From contig CAJNDS010002651.1 of assembly GCA_905221605.1 (NCBI GenBank), forward strand, positions 84,501 through 148,500: a DNA stretch of 64,000 nucleotides, given 5' to 3'. Shown here piece by piece: positions 1 to 8,832 of the stretch. Every line of letters begins with the position of its first letter. Positions within the stretch are counted from its first letter, which is position 1. The notes beneath the pieces are model-generated. The model saw nothing but the letters and a program-made list of their open reading frames with translations. It was not told the DNA's origin and searched no databases. Both the position numbers and the translations under genes were made by a program. This stretch comes from Symbiodinium natans (taxonomy: Eukaryota > Sar > Dinophyceae > Suessiales > Symbiodiniaceae).

Positions 1-50
1 AAGTAAAGTTATAGCTTTCAAGCGCCAGGGGGCCCGGGTGCGGGCAGAGC

Positions 51-470
51 TTGCGATGCCTTGAAAGAGACGAAGATGCAGTTCTTGTGGGTTTAGGGCC
101 TTCAGGTTTCGGAGGGCTTACAGGGTTTTTTGTGGGTTTTATAGGGCTTTTTTGGGGTTTATGGCTTTTCGGGTGGAGGGTCTTTAGGTTTCAGAGGGTT
201 CTATGTACGCTAGCTGAGCCCCGAATGAAAAATATGAAACCCTGAACCCTGCTGAACCCTGAACCCTAAACCCTGAACCCCAAGCCCCCAAACCCTACAC
301 CCTAAACCCTAATCCTAAACCCTAAACCCTAAACCCTATGCCTATACCCTTTGAGCCTTCAAAAAGCTTAAGAGACCCCGGCCTGCAAAGAATGAGGAGG
401 CGCCGCCGCCTCTACCAATGCCTGGGAGGTTCTTGACGGCCCTCTTGGCCCAGCAAGGTTTACGCTTTAC
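51..470. repeat. Degenerate telomere-type repeats with one small island
   Basis: Degenerate GGGTTT and CCCTAAA motifs fill most of this stretch. The island at about 360-465 is open on both strands (plus-strand reading includes KLKRPRPAKNEEAPPPLP), so it may be an exon, but the strand cannot be decided. The open frame at 51-245 is mostly a translation of repeat. Confidence 0.5.
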
Positions 471-650
471 GGTTTAGGGTTTAGGGTTTGGGTTTAGGAA
501 ATTTCGTTTGGGGTTTTGGTGATTTAGCGAGGGTTTAGGGGTTAGAGGTTTAGGGTTCAGGGTTTCTTTCGGTTCGAATGCCCTAAACCCTGAAAACCCT
601 GTATATAAAACCCGAAAACCAAGCACCAATGCCCGAAGTCAAGGAACAAC

Positions 651-710
651 CAGCTTCTTGTCCTTCTCCTCCAGCGCGGCAGCGTACTCACGCACCCTGA
701 GATCTCCAGG
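651..710 (-). CDS. Candidate exon, coiled-coil-like
   Basis: The minus strand reads DLRVREYAAALEEKDKKL, a charged heptad-like helix, and runs into a possible GT donor (CTG|GTTGTT) at 650. CCCTAAA-type repeat lies on the low-coordinate side and TTTAGGG on the other, the usual setting of exons here. The gene is not recognised. The exon at 4650-4730 is similarly helical and could belong to the same protein (inference). Confidence 0.5.
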
Positions 711-711
711 G

Positions 712-1100
712 TTTAGGGTGTTTAGGGCTTAGGGTTAAGGGTTTAGGGTGTTTAGGGTGTTAAGGGTGTTAAGGGTTAAGGTTTAGGGTTTTCAGGGCTT
801 CGGCGTTTAGGGTTAAGGGTTTGGGGATTAGGGTGTTTAGGGCTTTGGGTTAAGGGTTTAGGGTCGGGTTAAGGGTTTGGGGTTCAGGGTGTTTAGGTCT
901 TAGGGTTAAGGGTTTGGGGTTTAGGGTGTTTGGGGTGTAGGGTTCAGGGTATAGGGTTAAGAGTTTGCGGGTTAGGGTGTTTAGGGCAAAGGGTTTAGGG
1001 CTTTAGGGTGCCGGGTGTGGGGCTTTGGACATGGACCCTTAGGGTTTAGGGTTTAGGGTTTAGAGTTTAGGGTTTAGGGTTTAGGGTTTAGGGGGTGTAG
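712..1100 (+). repeat. Degenerate TTTAGGG array
   Basis: About 50 imperfect heptamers, many with variants such as TTAAGGG, GTTTAGGGTG and TTTGGGG. No gene is seen. The variety of units suggests an older array than the pure tracts elsewhere in the window. Confidence 0.9.
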
Positions 1101-1650
1101 AGGTTTGGGAATGGCCTCGAAGCCTAGATGCTTCCCAACATCGATTAGACGTCCTATATTACACTGATATTTTATATAAGCCACCGTTGCCCCCCAAAAG
1201 GGTCCCAAGATTGGACCGATACGAGACCTCAAGAGTAACTAGGAATAAAAGGGCGCCCTAAACCCCTAAACCCCTAAACCCCTAAACTGAAACCCCCCAA
1301 AAAAAGGGAATTGGGGCCTACTCTGAACCCCCGAAACCCCTAAAAAGGGGTCCCAAGATGGGGGTACCAGGACTCTGAGTCTAACCCTAAACCCTAAACC
1401 CTAAACCCCTAAATCCCTAAACCCTAAATCCCTAAACCCCTAGACCCCTAAAAGGACCCCAAGGTGGGGGTTGCCAGATCTGATGCAGATGCGTGGCTGC
1501 TCGAGCTCTGCTCGGCAGGTTGCCAGCTCTTGCCTTGGAGCGCTGAAAGGCTGCTGTCGTAGCGGTTTAGGGTTTAGGGTTTAGGGTTTAGGGTTTTGGG
1601 GCCATGGGTGCGGGTTTAGGGTTTAGGGTTTAAGGTTTAGGGTTTGGGAT
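1101..1650. other. Mostly intron-like sequence with CCCTAAA repeats
   Basis: 1110-1250 is AT-richer unique sequence with no clear frame. 1255-1450 is CCCTAAA/CCCCTAAA repeat containing three copies of a GGGTCCCAAGATGGGGG-like motif. The GC-rich island at 1460-1562 is open on both strands, so it may be an exon without a decidable strand. Confidence 0.5.
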
Positions 1651-1689
1651 GGATATTTTGGAGTTTCGCGTTGGCCGGCTATCTTCTGG

Positions 1690-1795
1690 GACAATGGCTT
1701 AAGATGAGCTTGTGCAACGTTGACAGCGGGGCAGGTGGAGCATCTCGCTTAAGCCTGCGACATTTGTTGCGTGCGTGCGCAATCTCCGCTCCTCC
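1690..1795 (-). CDS. Candidate exon, unknown protein
   Basis: The minus strand reads AEIAHARNKCRRLKRDAPP and continues through a further 17 or so residues before a stop. It is a basic helical segment with balanced composition. TTTAGGG repeat flanks both sides. A plus-strand frame is also open across the same bases, so the strand is a judgement based on the rest of the window. Confidence 0.4.
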
Positions 1796-1834
1796 TGTAT
1801 ATATCCCTAAAACCCAAAACCTTCCCCGGACCTG

Positions 1835-2224
1835 TTTAGGGTTTAGGTTTAGGGTTTAGGGTTTAGGGTCTTCCCCCAAGCCCCCTGTGTATGCATGGCG
1901 TCGGCTTTCCGACGCGCTACTAACCTCCAACTGCGCCACCGAGGTAGAGGGGCTTTTCCCCCCCCCCCCCCCCCGGCACAGTTAGCAAGAGGCTTTGAGG
2001 TAAGGGTTAGTGGTTGCGGGTCCCCGCATGTGCCCTTAGACCCTCGTCCCAACCCCCGACCCCGGTTTTTCAATAACACCCACCATTGTGCCATTGTAGC
2101 CGAAACTCGAACATCTCTGAAGCTCTTGGACAAAGACACCTCCCAAACAAGCGACATTTGGGGGGCCCCTAAACCCTAAACCCTAAACCCTAAACCCTAT
2201 ATAAACCCTAAACCCTATTTTGGA
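1835..2224. other. Array, island and array without a supported gene
   Basis: TTTAGGG repeat at 1835-1870 and CCCTAAA repeat at 2168-2215 enclose a GC-rich island with a 16-base C tract at about 1959. Overlapping frames are open on both strands at 1895-2157, and neither has a convincing composition. No product is assigned. Confidence 0.4.
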
Positions 2225-2560
2225 GTGCGCGCGCCGGCTTCGAACAAGCCCACCGGGACAATGAATCAGGCACCCACACGTGAACCCAGAGACTCCAAAA
2301 CCCCTTAATTAAGGAATATACCCTAAATTAGAATAGGAGCCCTAATATGATTTAAGGTATATTCCTTAATTAAGGGGTTTTGGACTTGAAGTACCTCCAA
2401 GTTGTCATTAGTGACGACCCAGTGGGATACGTTGCCGCTTAGGGCTCGCAAGAATGAAGCTTTGCCAAGCGTCCCACCTTCCGCCGAGATCGCGACCAAA
2501 TGAAGAATCGGACGCAAGGCTGATGTACGTCGTTTGAAAAAAGTAGGGGTGCCCTTTTTG
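2225..2560 (-). CDS. Candidate exon pair split by a palindromic element
   Basis: The upstream exon (about 2385-2560) reads AISAEGGTLGKASFLRALSG and ends near NDNLEVLQ. A CCCAGAGACTCC-family palindrome follows at 2285-2384. The downstream piece (2225-2284) can read VHVWVPDSLSRWACSKP in a frame that joins if the element is spliced out. The product is not recognised. Joining across the element is inferred from other copies of the family. Confidence 0.45.
2285..2384. mobile_element. Family B palindromic element (CCCAGAGACTCC), truncated end
   Basis: The left end has CCCAGAGACTCCAAAACCCC. The right half has the inverted AAGGGGTTTTGGA but lacks the final GTCTCTGGG seen in the other four copies (28,367; 28,586; 30,238; 38,862). 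The interior carries the shared TTAATTAAGGAATATACC motif. The copy is therefore altered at one end. Confidence 0.8.
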
Positions 2561-2778
2561 GGGGGCCCCATGTATTCAATTTTGGGGTATAAGCGGGTAC
2601 CTGCATCTGGGAAATGTCCATTCATCAAAACCAATAATTTGGAACAACCTTCCTAAACTCTAAACCCTGAACCCTGAACCCTGAACCTTGAACCTTGAAC
2701 CCTGAACCCTAAACCCTAAACTCTAAACCCTCCAACCCCCCCACTGCCCTCCTCAATCCTCAGCGGCAGATTATCGAC

Positions 2779-2866
2779 CGCAAATTTCTGAGGCTCCGGG
2801 CTCGCGAATCGCCAACATCTCCTCCACCCACTCTATGGGATTTGCATCTTCGGGTACAGGGTTTAG
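2779..2866 (-). CDS. Candidate exon, unknown protein
   Basis: The minus strand reads PIEWVEEMLAIREPGASEI, an amphipathic, protein-like segment. It ends at a plausible donor (GCG|GTCGAT) near 2778. CCCTAAA repeat on the low side and TTTAGGG on the high side bracket it exactly. No family is recognised. Confidence 0.55.
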
Positions 2867-2989
2867 GATTTAGGGTTTGGAGTGTTTGGGGTTTGGGGTT
2901 TAGGGTGTTTGGTGTTTGGGGGTGAGGGTTTAGGGTTTAGTTGCATGGTCCCTCAGTGTGGGCCCTTGAAAGGGGCATTTTCGAAACTC

Positions 2990-3405
2990 TCAGGCCTCTA
3001 TCGGCACGCGGGGAGAAAGGTGGCGCAGCGCCCAACGACGCGAACATCTCAGGGTTAGTTGGGACGCTTCATACGCTGTGTGCGTACCTGCGCCCTCGCT
3101 GAGAAAAAAGTCGGAGGGCCAGGGTCCCGACCCAGTCAACCTTGGGCGGCTCTGCAAGCACCGCCTCTCGTGTGCTTGTCTTCGGCAGCTCGGTGCTCTC
3201 GACGCCGGCACCGGGACATTCAGCCTCGCCAGCAGGCTCATCGCGGTTGTAACTGTAGGCGAAGCCACCCTCGCGGACGACTGCACACGAAGGCCGCAAA
3301 GAGCAGCTAAAGCAAGAACCAGATCATTAGCTCTGGCTGCAGTAGCCACAAGGGCCGCCCGAAGCGGTGCTACTTTGTGATTTGAGTCAAACCCTGAAGC
3401 CAACA
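2990..3405 (-). CDS. Candidate coding island, frame unresolved
   Basis: An array-free island of more than 400 bp with two overlapping minus frames that look like protein in different parts: APLRAALVATAARANDLV in the upstream part and EPAGEAECPGAGVESTEL further on. A small intron or frameshift between them is possible. Plus-strand frames are also open. Half of a CATGGTCCC-family element abuts it at 2945-2975. Confidence 0.35.
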
Positions 3406-3539
3406 CTTCAAACTGGGACTGTTCACACCCTAAACCAGAAACCCTAGACCCTAATCTTCAACTCCAAATAATAGCAATTAATTACGCCCCGAAGGCATTG
3501 CTCAAGGCCGAACACCCTCAACATTAGACAGACAATATT

Positions 3540-3647
3540 CGGGTTTATGAGAGAGAAGCATTGGTTTGGGTGTTCAGAGCTTCGGGGTTCTCTTGAAAGA
3601 CCCCTCTACCCCACCCAGCCACATGCTATAATCCTCAGTATAGGACC

Positions 3648-3684
<37 letters not shown>

Positions 3685-3866
3685 AGCAGCCCTAACCCCT
3701 AAACCCCAAGGTTCATGGGCACTTTTTAACAAGCTTAGAAGCATCCCCCGGACTGGTAAAGCCAATTGCAACACCCTAAACCCTAAACCCTAAACCCTAA
3801 ACCCTAAACCCTAAACCCTAAACCCTAAACCCTAAACCCTAAACCCTAAACCCTAAACCCTAAACC
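3540..3866. repeat. Poly-C tract and CCCTAAA array
   Basis: A C homopolymer of about 36 bases spans about 3649-3684, and an almost perfect CCCTAAA array of about 13 units spans 3773-3866. Nothing between them looks coding. Confidence 0.85.
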
Positions 3867-3869
3867 TAG

Positions 3870-4200
3870 AGTTGCGGCTTTGGGGCGACCGCACTGCTTG
3901 GAGGTTGATGGGCAACTTGGTAAGTCGGGTTTCCATCGCCCTGGTTTTAGCGTCCGTGTAGCTCGACTTCCAGGGACCTCCCAGTAGTCCCGTTGTAGGA
4001 CCCCTCTATGACTTCCAACAAATGAGGCTTTCATGCGCATGACTTGAGGGCACAAGCCCAACACCCCCCAAAAACAAGAACTAGTAGGGAGTGGGACAAA
4101 GGGCACAAGTCCAGAAGGACAAATGCCTCGCAACATCTGCTCACCACGCCCCCAACCCCTGGCTGTGCAGGGCTGCCAATTCCACATCTGCCGGGCCCGG
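3870..4200 (-). CDS. Candidate exon island, unknown
   Basis: Part of the island reads EVIEGSYNGTTGRSLEVEL on the minus strand; a second minus frame through 3870-4187 is also open. The frame cannot be fixed by inspection, and no family is recognised. CCCTAAA repeat borders it on both sides. Confidence 0.3.
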
Positions 4201-4204
4201 GCTT

Positions 4205-4640
4205 AAACCCTCAACCCTAAACCCTACAACAAGCCTGAAGTTGTCAGGGAAGAGGATGGTCGGACGGATCCTAAACAACCCTATATAAAAACCCAAACAA
4301 ACCCTCTAAACCCTCACGCAATCAAAATCCCAAAAAACCCGGAAACCCTCCAACCCCTCTAAACCCTCTCAATCTTCTAACCCCTCTAAGCCTCTAAACC
4401 CTCAACCCCAAAACGGAAACCCTAAACCCTCAACCCCCCTAAACCCTAAACCCTACATCCTAAACCATTAAACCCCCCCAAAACCCCAAACCCTCTAAAC
4501 CCCCCCAAAACCCCCAAACCCCTCTAAACTCTCTGTACAACCCTCCGTAAACCCTAAACCCCTAACCCCAAACCCTAAACCCTAAACCCCAAACCCCAAA
4601 CCCTAAACCCCAAACCCTAAACCCTAAACCCTGTGCATGA
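4205..4640 (-). repeat. Degenerate CCCTAAA-type array
   Basis: About 430 bp of CCCTAAA variants (CCCCCAAA, CTCTAAACC, CCCTCAACC), ending in cleaner CCCTAAACCC units near 4560-4632. No gene. Confidence 0.85.
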
Positions 4641-4649
4641 GGAGCCCCG

Positions 4650-4730
4650 TGAGTCGTCCTGGCACCGCTGGAGCTCCAGCCGGCAGCTCTCCAGATCGGC
4701 CGTGCCTCGGTCCCACACCCCAGGTGCCCC
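4650..4730 (-). CDS. Candidate exon, coiled-coil-like
   Basis: The minus strand reads GTADLESCRLELQRCQDD, a clear heptad-type helix, between CCCTAAA (low side) and TTTAGGG (high side) arrays. It resembles 651-710 in character. The product is unknown. Confidence 0.55.
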
Positions 4731-4755
4731 CCCCCCAAAAAAAAAATCTGAAGGG

Positions 4756-5560
4756 TTTAGGGTTTAGGGTTTAGGGCCGGGTTTCGGGGTAGGATACATT
4801 TGTTTTTGTCTACTTGGTTTTGCTCCGCTAAGGTCCCCTCCCGAAGTTCTAAGATCAAACCCAAAACCCACCCTAACTCCCTCTTCAACCATAAACCCTA
4901 AACCCCAAACCCTAAACCCTAAACCCTAAACCCTAAACCCTAAACCCCCTTCGGCCATGGGGATGACCTGCAGTGCTGTTGTGCCAACTTCAGGTTTGGG
5001 GTTTAGGGTTTTAGGGTTTAGGGTCTGGGGTTTTTCGGGTTTTCGGGTTTCGGGTTTATTGTTTAGGGTTTTAGGGTGGGGTTTCAAGGTTTTAGGGTCT
5101 TGGGGGCTAGGGTCGAGGGTTTAGCCATGTATGGCCCTACCGGGCTTTCGGGTCCATAGGACCTTCTCGGGATTGGGGTTGCTCGCGCTTTCTCACTAAA
5201 GGACAAAGTAACTGGGCATTTATAACTTTAGAGCGCCGCCAGAGCGAGAACCGCGTCGCATCTTAAGAGAGTAAACCGATAAACCCTTTAAATCTGATAA
5301 ACCCTACAAACACCTATGAACCCGACAAACCCTATAAACCCCGTGAGCCCGATAAGCCCTATAAGCCCCGAAGCCTCAAAACCGGATTAGGGCGAGCTAA
5401 CCAGCTCCTCAGCCCGTTTTGGGCGTCCGCTGAAGGAGAGTTCTACTCTATGGGGTTTCATGTACCCCCTTGTACGAACGATTATCCCTATTAAGGACTG
5501 TTAGTATAAGGGCGAGCATTCCAATTGGTTTCTTTTTCAGGGAACCCTAAACCCCAAAAA
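4756..5560. other. Repeats and element remnants, no supported gene
   Basis: TTTAGGG, CCCTAAA and TTTAGGG arrays lie in turn at 4756, 4890 and 4990-5125. The island 5130-5280 has no clear long frame. 5465-5525 carries a half copy of the CATCCC/GGGATG family (GTTAGTATAAGGGCGAGCATTCC), followed by a piece of the GGTAGCCCAG family up to 5592. Confidence 0.5.
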
Positions 5561-5585
5561 ACTGGCAAAACTATACCACTAGGCT

Positions 5586-6015
5586 ACCCATGAGCTTCCA
5601 AACGCGCCCCGCGACACGGACCCTTGTTTGCTTGCTTGCGCAGCCTTCTTCTCGGGAATCCCAATTGGTTTCTTCGGAAGGGCACCCTGAACCCCCAAGA
5701 AAAGAGCAAAAGGGTACCTCGGGTTGAATAAGTGCCAGGATCCTCCTGGGGTTTTTGGGGTACCTCCCTAAACCCTAAACCCTAACCCTAAACCCTGAAC
5801 CCTGAACCCTGAACCCTGAACCCTAAACCCTAAACCCTAAACCCTAAACCCTAAACCCTAAACCCTAAACCCTAAACCCTAAACCCTAAACCCTAAACCC
5901 TAAACCCTAAACCCACCCATGAGCTTCCAAACGCGCAGGGCGATACAAACCTTTTACTCCGACCCGACCGACTCACCTTTTTTGCGTGCTTGCGCAGCCT
6001 TGTTCTCCACCCGAA
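5586..6015 (-). CDS. Exon pair whose intron looks made by tandem duplication
   Basis: The upstream exon (5977-~6015, minus) reads ENKAAQARKK and meets a strong donor, G|GTGAGT, at 5976. The downstream exon (from 5622 down) reads GSVSRGAFGSSW after the acceptor ACAAG. Joined, they read KAAQARKKGSVSRGAFGSSW in frame. The downstream copy also carries its own diverged version of the first part (EKKAAQASKQGS), so about 90 bp exists twice, with the intron between homologous points. The protein is unknown. Confidence 0.6.
5762..5917 (-). repeat. CCCTAAA array inside the duplicated-exon intron
   Basis: About 20 units, starting with CCCTGAA variants (5780-5820) and continuing as pure CCCTAAA to 5917. 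On the low side 170 bp of unique sequence separates it from the first copy of the exon duplication; on the high side it abuts the second copy directly. Confidence 0.9.
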
Positions 6016-6129
6016 TTCGCAGTTTAGGCTTTAGGGTTTCGGGCTAGGGTTTAGGGTTCAGGGTTTAGGGTTCAGGGGTCAGGGTTTAAAGTTTAGGGTT
6101 TGAAGCTGGGGTGTTCGGGGCCGGCCTTC

Positions 6130-6352
6130 TTAGGCAAAAGATGCACGGAGCAGGGCCGGGAAAGCGGCCTCGTGAGTTCCGGAAACTGCAGACAACCTTA
6201 AGGGGACGAAGTGAACCTTAAAACTTAAAAGGGTTTAGGGTTTACATTTGGTCCCCAAGGAATGCGGCACCGTTGGCCGCCAGTGGCTTGGAATCGTGTT
6301 TCGCACGAGGAGCTGCCCGAATGTGTTTCAACCCTGAGCCTTCTTGTGATAA
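6130..6352 (-). CDS. C-terminal exon pair of an unknown protein, split by a 64 bp element
   Basis: The upstream exon (about 6263-6352) reads IRAAPRAKHDSKPLAANGA. The downstream exon (6130-6196) reads LSAVSGTHEAAFPALLRAS and ends at a TAA stop at 6132-6130. Between them is a 64 bp palindromic element of the CTTGGGGACG family. Removing the element plus one copy of its 3 bp flank keeps a single open frame to the stop. The function is not recognised. Confidence 0.65.
6197..6260. mobile_element. Family A element, shortest copy (64 bp)
   Basis: On the plus strand it runs CTTAAGGGGACGAAGTGAACC to GGTCCCCAAGG, with AAAGGGTTTAGGG in its loop. The flanks are AAC and AAT, a near-match 3 bp duplication. 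It lies exactly between two exon pieces that read through in frame once it is removed. Confidence 0.8.
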
Positions 6353-6409
6353 AGCCACACCCTAAACACTAAGCCCTAAGCCCAAGCCCCAAGCCTTGAA
6401 CTCTAAACC

Positions 6410-6900
6410 CTGACCCTAAACCCTAAACCCTAAACCCTAAACCCTAAACCCTAAACTCCCTAAACTCCCTAAACTCCCTAAACCCTAAACTCCCTAAACC
6501 CTAAACCCTAAACCCTAAACCCTAAAGGACTGTGGGTTAGAGCTTGCATGTACATCCTGATATTTATACCGATCACATGTCCGATGTTATGCCCTTTCGA
6601 GTTTCTATATCCTCCCCCAACAAGTTCATACGGTTTAGGGTTTAGGGTTTAGGGTTTAGGGTTTAGGGTTTAGGGTTTAGGGTTTAGGGTTTAGGGTTGG
6701 GGTTTCAACTTAGGGCTCAGTACCGGCCATGACTCCCAACAACTCTTCCACGCAAACCCTAAACCCTAAGCCCGAGGCCTTGAAACCTAAAACCAACCCT
6801 AAACCCTGTATAAGTCCTACGCCCCGAACCCTAAGCCCCAAAACCTTAAACCCCCCAAACCCCAAACCCTAAACCCTAAACCCCAAACCCCAAACCCTAA
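6410..6900. repeat. Alternating CCCTAAA and TTTAGGG arrays
   Basis: CCCTAAA with CTCCCTAAA variants at 6410-6530, TTTAGGG at 6632-6700, CCCTAAA/CCCCAAA at 6755-6905. The islands at 6530-6630 and 6710-6755 show no supported gene. Confidence 0.85.
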
Positions 6901-6904
6901 ACCC

Positions 6905-6985
6905 TGTCTTCTCAGCTCCTGGCGCCAGACTCCCGCCTCGCAAGCTCCCACGGTGGAGCGGGTGCGGCTGTGCACAAACTTGGAG
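6905..6985 (-). CDS. Candidate exon, unknown protein
   Basis: The minus strand reads ASKFVHSRTRSTVGACEAG and then VWRQELRRQ, ending directly at CAG|GGTTTAGGG, where the repeat begins. The acceptor side is TTAACCCAG. The exon thus abuts telomere-type repeat on its 3' side with no spacer. Confidence 0.55.
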
Positions 6986-7104
6986 GCTGCTGGGTTAAGT
7001 GTAATTACCTTCATGTAATTGAATGGTTTATATAAGGTTTGGCAGCTCAGCCCTAGCCCTAAGCCCTAAGCCCTAAGCCCTAAGCCCTAAGCCCTAAACC
7101 CTAA

Positions 7105-7215
7105 ACCCTAAAGCCTTCGGACAGCTGGGCTTGCTGCCATCTTCTGAACGCTTCCCGCGGTCGATGCACAGTCGCACGGTGATCGTTCGTAGCTCGGCGC
7201 TGAACATCAAGGGAC
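7105..7215 (-). CDS. Candidate exon, unknown protein
   Basis: One minus frame reads FSAELRTITVRLCIDRGKR and stays open to the array; another reads RRATNDHRATVHRPREAF. Both are plausible, so the frame is unresolved. The island lies between a TTAGGGC-variant array (7046-7100) and a TTTAGGG array (7235-7305). Confidence 0.45.
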
Positions 7216-7396
7216 TAAAGGAGGGACCTTTATCAGGTTTAGGCTTTAGGCTTTAGGGTTTAGGGTTTGGGGTTTAGGGTTTGGGGTTTAGGGTTTAGGT
7301 TTTACCCTTGTAAGGGGCCTTAGGGGTCATTCAGGGGTTATTTTGGGGCTCACTTAGGTATACAGGGACTGTTTAAGGTACATATGGGGGGTTATA

Positions 7397-7543
7397 CAGG
7401 GTGGGGCCCCCTTACTATACTAACTGTAGTTAAGGGACTTATAACCTAACTTAGGGTCCTTATAACCCAATTTAGGGCCCTTATAACTCTACTTATAACT
7501 AGGGGGCCCCACCCTGTATAGGGGAATAACATGAAGGGTCCCT
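7397..7543. mobile_element. Family G palindromic element (GGTGGGGCCCCC)
   Basis: Inverted ends TTATACAGGGTGGGGCCCCC and GGGGGCCCCACCCTGTATA enclose AT-richer sequence with repeated TTATAACC motifs. Related copies are at 55,227-55,352 and 56,605-56,725. It is foldback-like with no coding capacity. No flanking duplication is obvious for this copy. Confidence 0.85.
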
Positions 7544-7644
7544 TCGAGGGCTCCCTCCTTGTACCCCTTTGAGAACAGCTCTCGGCAAACTACGTGTCTC
7601 TGATCCTCGCAAGCCCCCAAGAGGAAACATCTCCCATCTCCCGG

Positions 7645-7980
7645 CTTAGGGTTTAGGGGTTTAGGGTTTAGGGTTTAGGGTTATAAACCCTACACTCTAA
7701 ACCGACAAAACCCTAGGCCCGAAACCCTAAGCCCTGTAAGCCCTAAAACTTGAAATATCCCAAGGGCCTCCCTAGCACCGACAAGTCCCGAAACACCCTA
7801 AACCCTAGTCCCTAAACACCCAAGAACCTAAACCCTAAGCATCCTAAACCCCAAACCCTAAACACCCTACACCCTGAACCCTACCCCTAAGCACCCTAAA
7901 CCCCAAGCCCTAAACACCCTACACCCTAAACCCTACCCCTTAGCACCCTAAACCCTAAACCCTAAACCCTAAACCCTAAC
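7645..7980 (-). repeat. TTTAGGG then long CCCTAAA array with ACCCT variants
   Basis: A head-to-head switch near 7683 (GGGTTATAAACCC) leads into about 290 bp of degenerate CCCTAAA, including a CACCCTA variant repeated several times. No gene. Confidence 0.85.
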
Positions 7981-7984
7981 CCCT

Positions 7985-8088
7985 TAATACCGACCAGAAG
8001 GTTGGGGACGGTGCCGGACGAGACTCTGGTGTTCTCGCCCATCCACATGCAATGACATTCGCAACGTGCTGAGACACCCCTATGGCTG
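7985..8088 (-). CDS. Candidate exon, frame ambiguous
   Basis: Two minus frames are open across the island: one reads MGENTRVSSGTVPNLLVGI, the other VSQHVANVIACGWARTPES. CCCTAAA repeat below and TTTAGGG above bracket the island. The protein is unknown. Confidence 0.4.
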
Positions 8089-8359
8089 TTTAGGGTTTAG
8101 GGTTTAGGGTTTAGGGTTTAGGATTTAGGGTTTAGGGGTTTAGGGGTTCAGGGCTTTACGGGTTTAGGGGTTTACGATTTAGGGCAAAGGGTTAGGGGTT
8201 TACGGTTTAGGGTTCCGGGTTGACCATGACAAGAAGGATGATGGATGATGCCGTAGAGGAGTCTCTGGCTTTGCTTGACGATTTGTACCGTAAATCCTAA
8301 ACCCTAAACCCTAAACCCTCAACACGTGGTATACACTATACATACTAAGGGCCCATACT

Positions 8360-8482
8360 TCGGATCCCGTCTCAGAATAGGAAGGCAGTACGGCATCGCT
8401 CGCTTTCCATGGCCCCGAGCCCAGAAGATCTGCTGAGCAACTCCTGTCTTGGACTTGGGCAGGGGGACCCTCAGCAGGAGTG
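8360..8482 (-). CDS. Candidate exon, unknown protein
   Basis: The minus strand reads SCSADLLGSGPWKASDAVL within an open run of about 40 codons of balanced composition. It lies between CCCTAAA (8290-8320) and TTTAGGG (8487-8540) arrays. Confidence 0.55.
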
Positions 8483-8742
8483 AAGGGTTTAGGGTTTTGG
8501 GTTTTGGGTTTAGGGTTTAGGGTTTAGGGTTTAGGGTTTAAATATGAATCCTCTTAGATCCAAATACGGCAACATGCAGAATGTCCCAAGGGCCCACCTG
8601 GGGGTTCACCCCTGAAATAGACCCCAAAGAGTAGGACTCCCTTGGAATAGGGGCCCCAGTAAGGCACCCCCAATTTCGGAAAACACCAAAACCCTAAACC
8701 CTAAACCCTAAACCCTAAACCCTAAACCCTAAAACCCTGCCT

Positions 8743-8832
8743 TTAGGTCAGCGAGGCCCGCAAGGTTCTCCGGGTGCGGCATCCGAGATGGAACACGGGG
8801 CGCCTGCTTGCATCAATGCTCTGCATCACGGC
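8743..8832 (-). CDS. Mei2-like gene, proposed last exon
   Basis: The acceptor CAACCTAG precedes 8832. The exon reads AVMQSIDASRRPVFHLG and ends with a basic tail and TAA. RRPVF corresponds to the conserved CRPIFF-type end of Mei2 RRMs. The previous exon ends in phase 0 at TTG|GTGCCC (8994/8993), and the joined frame is open. The intron between holds a CCCTAAA array (8890-8948). Confidence 0.65.
   Translation of the reverse strand, partial: AVMQSIDASRRPVFHLGCRTRRTLRASLT

Noticed and set aside
2985-3415. Assigning one definite protein to this island
   Set aside because: Four frames on two strands are open and none carries a recognisable motif, so only a low-confidence coding island is reported.
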